Assembly (NCBI GenBank): GCA_037349315.1
Contig: JBAIAC010000004.1
Coordinates: 30,445,001 to 30,509,000 of the forward strand
Length of the DNA: 64,000 nt
Source of the DNA: Chelydra serpentina
Taxonomy: Eukaryota > Chordata > Testudines > Chelydridae
Reading direction: 5' to 3'
Of the stretch, positions 57,478 through 64,000 are shown piece after piece. Each line of letters begins with the position of its first letter. Within the stretch, counting starts at the first letter, position 1. Under the pieces are notes generated by a model. The model was not told the origin of the DNA. It saw nothing but the letters and a program-made list of their open reading frames with translations, and ran no database searches. The position numbers were made by a program, and so were the translations under genes.

Positions 57478-58765
57478 TACCAGTAACAAACCATGACCTC
57501 TATATGGTGTTTGTAGGCGTAACAAAGGCCTTTGATACTGTTAGTCAGGAGGCTCTCTGGTGGATCTTGCACAAAAAGTCAGGTGCATTCACAGATTCAT
57601 CCCCATCATGCGTTCATTCCATGATGTCATGCTGACTAGAGTGCTGGAAAATGGTGCTTCATCCGAGCCTTACTTTGTCACAAAATGGTGTTAAGCAGAG
57701 TTGTGTGCTCACGCCTACACTATTTACTATTCTCTTTCATGCTATGCTGCTAGAGTCTTTCAGAGACTGCAGCCAGGGTATTTACATTCAGTTCTGCACA
57801 GCTGTCAGCGTCTTTGTGCTGATACTTAAGTGATCATCTTCCTCATTAAGGAGTTCCTCTTTGTTGATGACTGTGCGCGCTCATAGCCCATACAGTCGAA
57901 GATGTGCAGCATCTAACTGACTGCTTTTCTACATCAGCAAAGTGATGTGGACTCTCTATCGGTCTCAAGAAAACTGAAGTGCTTTACCAGCCATGCTCCA
58001 GGAAAAAATGGGTTCTGCCCCTAAAACCACAATTGATTACACAATGCTTAATGCAGTAGAAAACGTTTGCTGTCTTAGCAGCACTTTATCTCATAATGCC
58101 ATGATTGACAATGAAATCACACAGAACATTTCTAAAGCCAGTTCTGACGATGGTCAACTTTTTGTAATTGCTGGTAGATGTGAGAGACATTTGACTTCAC
58201 ACCAAAATTAGTATCTGTGTGCAATTGTGTTCAGCACTCTTCTCCACAGCTGTAACATGAAGTGGTCAGAAGGGATACCAAACACTGAAGTCCTGCACCA
58301 GAGCTACATAACTAGCACTGCATCCTTAATTATACAGTTATAACTTCACTGGGCTGGTCACCTTGTACATGTGGCTGATATGTGATTTCCCAACGCCATA
58401 TTTTATGTACAGTTGAAAACAGGAGCACTTTCACTGGGATGCCAATGAAAACAATATAAGGACACACTCACGGCTCATCTAAAAGTTGGCCAAGTCAACC
58501 TGAACACATGGGAAGTTGCTACTGATGTTAGTTCAGGATGGTGGCAGACCTGTTGGACTGCAGCTAAAGCCATCAAGGATAGCAGAACAGAAAAAGCCAA
58601 AGAGAAGAATGAGTGAGGAAAGTAGGCTGTGGCAACATGCAGCCATGTCTGCCCAACATGCAGACACCTCATTGATTTATCTTTGCACAAGGAAATGCAC
58701 TGAAACAAACTGACTCTCATATGTCGACTACAATGGGAGGCTCCATCATATGGAAGGATAGCAGA
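57478..58765 (+). pseudogene. Non-LTR reverse-transcriptase relic, multiply frameshifted
   Basis: Fragments of one LINE reverse transcriptase lie in order. TKAFDTVSQEALW is near 57525. FIPIMRSFHDVMLTRVLENG follows in another frame. Next is NGVKQSCVLTPTLF near 57670, then the catalytic-box equivalent FLFVDD near 57855, then LKKTEVLYQPC near 57965 and a C-terminal KASSD block near 58140. At least two frameshifts and internal losses are evident. The sequence is not CR1 or L2 (those have AFD-VPH and AFDTVDH). I cannot name the clade. It is dead, with no promoter or complete ends seen. Confidence 0.75.
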
Positions 58766-58949
58766 GACCGAATCATGGCTCAAAGTAACAGTTGGCTCCC
58801 TGCATACTCCTTGTTCAATGGGGAAATTAAGATGTGCCCGCCCTTTTCCTAGAGCAGTATGCTTACTCCCCTGCATCAGTTCATCTGTGCTGGCCAGCAC
58901 ATTGGAAGAGTGGAGGAAGAGCCAAGGCATGGGAAGGGGAACAGTGGCC

Positions 58950-59464
58950 TGTGTGGCAAGGCACCTCTGGAGGTGTGGGGAGAGGGCTGAAGTAAATCAC
59001 TCTCATGCCAGAGAGATTTTGTTCCTCACTTGGGTTTTATTTTTCAATATTTCACAAGGTGGGCCGCAGGGTAGGCCCAAGCAGTACTCTTCAGCCAAAG
59101 CAAAAAACAAACTCAGAACACAAAAAGGGAATATCTTTTCCTGTCCCTTCTTTGGGGTGTTGCCTTGTGATGATGGCTTCTGGGTGCCAGTCCTCACCCA
59201 AACAGGCAGTTAGCTTGGTTGCTTCCACTGTAGGGAGGAGAGCAGCCTGCCACCTAGGAGAAGTCTTTTCTTTCTGCTGCCACTAGCCTGGCTGCAGCTT
59301 CTCTCTCCTCTGTCCTCCCGCTATCTCCCCAGAAGAGGTATTGTTAAAGGTCACCGGCAGCTCTAACTGAGTCCCTACTTGCCCTAGGTAACCCTTTTTC
59401 AGCTAATGGGGAAAAGGGCCTTTACCATTCTAGGGCTGATATACCTGCCTTTCACCCTGTGACA
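58950..59464. mobile_element. LTR-like repeat
   Basis: Starts TGTGTGGCAAGGCACC and ends CACCCTGTGACA. It contains GGTTTTATTTTTCAATATTTC, GGGCCGCAGGGTAGGCCC and AAAAGGGCCTTTACCATTC. I recognise it as an abundant turtle repeat. TG...CA ends suggest an LTR, but no target duplication could be found. The GC-rich text from 59465 to about 59650 may be its neighbour or part of the next LINE. Confidence 0.5.
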
Positions 59465-59968
59465 CTCGCTCTCCACCCTTCGTACTCCCTGGCGCGTGCT
59501 TCAGGTGAGGGCAGCCTTGTCGCCCGCTTCTCGGGCTTACCTCCAGCGAGTCCTGCAGGAGGGTTCTCCCCGCCCAACCTACACTTCAGGCCCTCTGGAT
59601 CTTTTTATAGGGCCCCTGCTCCGTGGGTTCCCTCGGCCACTCCATCCATATACCCCAAGATGACTGCAAGATTTGCAGCCGGTACACTTTCAAACTGCCC
59701 AAAGGGCACATCTGTACACGCTCGTGCTCCATACTCTTCATTTCCTCACCCTCGTGTCCCGCCCCGTTACTACATGGTGGGACCTAATGTTACCCATTGA
59801 GGGTGGGGAACCCCGGTGGGCCAGCCTGTATTCCACCTTAGTCCCATGGCCCTCCGGGGATATCGGTTGGAGGCTCCTTCATGGAGCCGTGAGCATGTAC
59901 TTGGTGCAGTTTACCCGTCCCTGATGCCTGTCCCTTCTGTAGCATGAGGGAGACCCTGGTGCACATTT

Positions 59969-59976
59969 ATCTGGAG
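59969..59976. repeat. hAT 8-bp target-site duplication, left copy
   Basis: ATCTGGAG, repeated exactly at 60286-60293. Confidence 0.88.
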
Positions 59977-60285
59977 CATAGGCGCCGATTCCGTGGGTGC
60001 TCCGGGGCTGGAGCAGCCACGGGGAAAAATTGGTGGGTGCTCAGCACCCACCGGCAGCTCCCCGCCAACCCCGGGACCCGCGCCCAGCTCCCCACCAGCA
60101 CCGGGGCCCGCGCCCAGCTCACCTCAGCACCGGGAGATGTTGCGGGGCCCCGCCCCTGATGCTGGGCGACGTTGCATCGGCATCAGGGGCGGGGCCCCGC
60201 AATGTCGCCCGGCGTCGGGGGCGGGGCCCTCCCCCCTACGCCGGGCGTCAGCACCCAGCGGCGCTGACGAAAGTCGGCATCGCTG
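59977..60285. mobile_element. hAT element inserted in a LINE ORF
   Basis: Starts CATAGGCGCCGATTCCGTGG. The right end, complemented, reads CAGCGATGCCGA (8 of 12 matching the left end). It is flanked by the exact 8-bp duplication ATCTGGAG. The 309-bp interior is GC-rich and contains the hairpin GGTGGGTGCTCAGCACCCACC and repeated CCCGCGCCCAGCTC and GGGGCGGGGCCC blocks. No transposase is present, and apparent frames here are not genes. Confidence 0.85.
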
Positions 60286-60760
60286 ATCTGGAGTGTACTA
60301 GGTTACAGCCCCTATTCCAGTTTCTTCTAGATCTTTTATTACTTTTTGGATGCACTTCTCTCCCCATCTTCTCATTTACACACACCCTAGCTGTGGCCCC
60401 ACAAAGTTGTGGGACTGCCTCGTCAACCTCCTCTTGGCAATGGCCAAAGTGGCCATCTATAACACCAGGGAGAGGATGTTGGCTGAGGGGGTTCTTTGTG
60501 ACTGTGCGGCCTATTTCTGTTCATCCGTCCGGGCAGAGTTCCTCTGGGTGACATCTGCTGGATCCCTTGACACCTTCAAGGAGCAGTGGGCTCTGTCTGG
60601 GGTTCTCTGCTCAATGTCCCCTTTAGGTTCTCTCTTTTTCACCCTTTGACCTTCACACCTGCCGTTGTTTTCTTTTTTGCTGTCCCCTGTAATCAGTTGA
60701 ATTCCCAGGCTCAGTGGATCCTCCCCAAAGGCAGGTATAAGAGTTCAACAGTCATTACAA

Positions 60761-61600
60761 GTGCATCTATTTTCTTTCACAAACTCAGGGCTTCCCTTGA
60801 GCTATGTATTTTAAAGATTTATGCCTCTGAGTTACCCGCGACTACCAGTTTGGAAGTCTGCAAATAAATTGTTGTTCTTAATTTAAGAAGAAGTTAACCA
60901 AGCTATTATGACCCTTCAAAACGTTTTGGGGTTTTAGTTAAGGTTGAACTAGCTCTTGAATTTGAATGAGTTTACTCTTGGTTAGTATCTTGTCATTCCA
61001 GTGTATGGATGTAGCTAACTGGGCACTTAAGGGGATTGTAGCCTCCCCCAAAAATGTAGGGATTGCATTAATATATAAATTAAACACTGAGTCTGGAACA
61101 GAAGTTCACTTACCGCACTTTCTTAAAAGTGGACAAATTTACTCAGGGTACAAAACTACTCATTAAAGTGATATGCAACAGCTATTATTTTATTATATTT
61201 AATACTAAACTCCATATATAAAAAAAATCTACACCGCTGCAGAACAGTATATTTCTATTTATATCAAATGAGATCAGCACAAGTACTATCAGTGCAGTGC
61301 AGTGAACGTGAAAGAGATCAATGATTAACCTACGTATTACAAAGTGTAGACCTCTATAGAATGAATATGTTATTAACACATTGTACCAAATAGAATTTAC
61401 TACTGTTCCCAAATCAGTAATTTTACATTCATTTTTTCGTGCATTAAAAAGAGATAAAACTTAGTTAAAAAATTGTTCAGCTCTAGATAAGTTTACTCTG
61501 TTCACATGGGAAAAATATATACTGCCTCCCAGTGTGCAAATGTATTCATTATCCACTATCATGAAGGCCAAGAGGGTAATAGATGTTGTACCTAGCTATA
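60761..61600. other. Unassigned AT-rich DNA
   Basis: Nothing recognised. Confidence 0.4.
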
Positions 61601-61604
61601 AGAA

Positions 61605-62156
61605 GGCAGCTAGGGTGGCTTACCTGGAGCAAGGTGCACCCACTGGTAGTAGGGGGTGCCCGTCCACTGGGTGCCAGTCCCGCCTCCTGCCCAGCTTGGG
61701 ATGGGACCCCCACAATCCCTGGCCTCTATTTGAATAATGGCGGGGTCGAGGTGGGCGCATGGGGTGGGGGAGCTGCGTGCATGGCACCCTCCTGCCTGGC
61801 AGGGGCCCAAGAGCCCAGGGAGGAGGTGGGGGCTGCGCGATCTGTGTGCAGGTGCCACGGGGGAGCCCAGCTGTCTGTGCAGTAGCCAGAAACCCCTGAC
61901 CCGAGCCTGATGAGCCCCTACCCCAGCTATGTCAAATGGTATGAGCTGCGGTGGGGGGGGCGGGAGGGGCGGAAAGAGGCGAGGCAAGACACACCATGCT
62001 GCCTCCTGCTCGCTGGCTGCCTCTGCCTGCTCTGCTCCAGGCAGACAGCTACTGTCCTCACCCCATCTGACACTGTGATGGCGAAGCGTGTGGGCCCCCC
62101 AAAGTGTGGGGCCTGGAGCGGTTGCCCCGATTCGCCCTACCCAAGGGACAGCTCTG
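61605..62156. mobile_element. GC-rich block, probable DNA element
   Basis: A 550-bp GC-rich patch, with GGGGGGGGCGGGAGGGGCGG and CCTCCTGCTCGCTGGC, in AT-rich surroundings. The right end, GGGGCCTGGAGCGGTTGCCC then GGGACAGCTCTG, resembles in complement the CAGAGC(C/T)G-type end of turtle hAT elements I recognise. The left end and the duplication were not found. A CpG island is a weaker alternative, as no gene adjoins it. Confidence 0.4.
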
Positions 62157-64000
62157 GTTAAGTAAACTATTGCTGCTTCAATCTACTAACCTGTTGTCTG
62201 GAATCTTGACGTTTCCCAATCGTTATCATCTACCAAAAGAACCTTACTCTAACGGGGAAAATAGTCACATAATAATAATCCTTCCCCTCTATCATTTTTC
62301 ATTAGCCAAAAAAATTAGTTCTCTCTCTGGCAAGATCATTGTTGGAAGTTTTATCAGCGTCTGTTGCAGCAGCAATTTGTTAATAGAACGAGAGGATATT
62401 TAAAAAGTGAACAGTGAGTAGAAAGAAGAAAAGTTTCTCCATTAGAGGAATGAATGCACTTTCCTTCCGGGTTGAATCCCCCGACCCAATCCCCTTAAGT
62501 AAAAGCAAAATGGCCTGTGGCATGTTCTGCAGACAGATCAGCAGTGGCATGCACAGAGTTGTGCACATCTGGCATATTGGTATTTGACCGTGGACTTGTT
62601 TTCTTCAGAACATGAAGGCTGCTTCAGTTCACAGCATGTCATACCAGTACATTGGAAGAATTCTTAGCTTGTTTTGTCTAAACAATTGTATTTCCTTATT
62701 TTATGACTGACAGTCTGAAAAATATTGATCCAACAGTTCACTGACTTTCAAGATAGGTAGATAACTATGTGCCAGACAGTACTGTATTTAACTCATCTGA
62801 TGGGCATTCTTAAGTATAATCATCACATACTTTTGTATTTTGCTGATAAATCATGCCTCACATTTAATTTAAAGTGCATCATGCCCTAAACATTATAAAT
62901 TCTAATTCCAATCATAGCTTGAAGGCATTGAGGGCTTGCTGCTGCTTTTTTTTTCTTCTTCCAGAACACTTGAAGGGCAAATACACCAAAGTAATATCAC
63001 TCAGGCATGAAAATGTTTTTCTGATTACTAAAACTCCACCTCAAAAATCCTGCAGGAGAGATCTCATGGCTGGCCTAGCAGCGGTGTATTGTTCTGTCAT
63101 GCAAGAGATCAGAATTCCAGTTCAGACATTCCTTTTTGCCCCAGAGATCAGCAGATGCTGATAGAGAATTCTCTCAATCCTTGGTGGCATAGGAAGAGGT
63201 TTCTGTTGCTCTTTAGCAACTTCTCAAGCCAGTACTTGGATCTTCTTTGATATGAAATTCAGGAAGCAACATCCAGGCTTCTGATATTAGAAAGAGATTC
63301 CATCTCTCTTGGAGGATTTTGGTGTGAGTGTGAAGTATTAAAAAGGGAGGCAGGGCGGAGGCGCCAGGAGGCCTTGCCATTCACCCAAACATAGAGAAAT
63401 CAAAACATAGGCAGAGTCAGACTCTAGAAAATAAGAGAACATGAAAAGACCCTACGGCTCTAATGGGGTACTCATGAAATCCAGAACAACAACAAAATCC
63501 AAGTTCAATGCTATGCTGATAGACACTGAACAGTAACAACTTCAGGATGCATCTGCAAATTTTAAAATGTCAGGAAAACCAGGAGAGGCTCAATTTCTGG
63601 GGCACAGTATTCTGGAACTTAAAAAAAATACTGGCTCACACTTGTTCATTTATTTGTGCACAGGGTTTCAGTAACCACTAAAACAGAATGATCCCCCAAG
63701 ATCACAAGATGCTGCCTGCATCTACCTGGGCAGGAGCCTCAGTCTGTTATGTTCAAGGGAGGAAAGAGTTGGACACACCATATGTACAAGAGAACGGATG
63801 GTATTATCCAAAGCTCGTCCTCAGTGAATCAATTTGGAGGCTTTAATTTGCAGCCTGCAAAGACAGCAGCACAGGTCATTCAGCTCAATCTGAAACTTCA
63901 CATCCATCTTGCAGAATTGGACCAGGGATCTTATGCTTACCAATATTAAAGTAGCATTCTGAAAGACATAGACAGTGATAGTACCAGTAGCAAGCACCAG
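62157..64000. other. Unassigned AT-rich DNA
   Basis: Frames of up to 99 codons have no recognisable domain. A small GC-rich patch (GGGAGGCAGGGCGGAGGCGC) sits near 63345. Nothing else was recognised. Confidence 0.4.

Larger units (their letters stand above)
59655..60760 (+). pseudogene. LINE ORF2 C-terminus (Tx1/L1-like), interrupted by hAT
   Basis: Left of the insertion, frames read HFQTAQRAHLYTLVLHTLHF, then GDIGWRLLHGAVSMYLVQF, then RETLVHIYLE in a shifted frame. Right of it they read CTRLQPLFQFLLDLLLLF, then SPHLLIYTHP and EEQW-like EQWALSGVLCS to a stop at 60649. The W-LLHGAVS ... RETL-H-YLEC layout is the zinc-knuckle tail of L1/Tx1-type ORF2 proteins, after the reverse transcriptase. 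A hAT element (59977-60285) sits exactly within the YLEC segment, and the two halves meet when it and one duplication are ignored. Other frameshifts show it was already dead. The 3' end is placed only roughly, from 60650 on. Confidence 0.65.

Noticed and set aside
61605..62156. CpG island marking a promoter
   Set aside because: No adjoining exon, and the right end resembles a transposon end. Kept only as a low-confidence element.

Overview
This window looks like vertebrate nuclear DNA, most probably from a turtle (Testudines) or a close sauropsid relative. The background is AT-rich and gene-free. The repeat mix is sauropsid: many CR1 LINEs of several ages, old L2-like LINEs, MIR/CORE-SINE relics, short palindromic DNA transposons and hAT non-autonomous elements. 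I see no Alu-type SINE and no intact L1. The organism call rests on repeat families I recognise, not on a gene.

I found no host exon I can defend. Open reading frames over about 130 codons either lie in transposable elements or have no recognisable domain. The window is best read as intergenic DNA or the inside of a very large intron. It carries dispersed repeats, a few microsatellites and long stretches in which I recognise nothing.

Layout. 1-4.2 kb: unassigned AT-rich DNA. 4.3-6.0 kb: a 160-bp hairpin MITE, tRNA-headed SINE pieces and a MIR relic. 6.6-10.0 kb: a solo-LTR-like element with a 5-bp duplication, split by a CR1 that still carries a reverse-transcriptase frame. 10.75-11.9 kb: a hAT element with an exact 8-bp duplication, into which a CR1 and a fold-back repeat inserted. 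12-20 kb: L2-like LINE pieces on both strands, three MITEs, pyrimidine repeats and an 88-unit TG array. 20.2-20.8 kb: a second solo-LTR candidate. 21-39 kb: sparse old MIR, CR1, L2 and SINE relics, a second fold-back copy (29.6 kb) and a 107-bp MITE (38.6 kb). 39.8-40.9 kb: a clean solo-LTR-like element. 41.6-45.8 kb: CR1, MIR and a 665-bp GC-rich hAT element built from repeated hairpins. 46.1-47.2 kb: a GC-rich element with a C-rich minisatellite. 48-56 kb: CR1 tails, two MITEs, an inverted repeat and an LTR-like GC-rich repeat. 56.8-60.8 kb: a small relative of the 43-kb hAT element, a frameshifted reverse-transcriptase relic, and a LINE ORF2 C-terminus cut by a hAT insertion in its zinc-knuckle region. 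61.6-62.2 kb: a GC-rich block, probably another element. The remainder is unassigned.

The firmest results are the insertions whose target-site duplications can be read directly: 8 bp at 10753/11889, 43384/44057, 56807/57034 and 59969/60286; 5 bp at 6627/10032 and 39783/40930; 13 bp at 11310/11528. They define complete elements and, where nested, the order of insertion.
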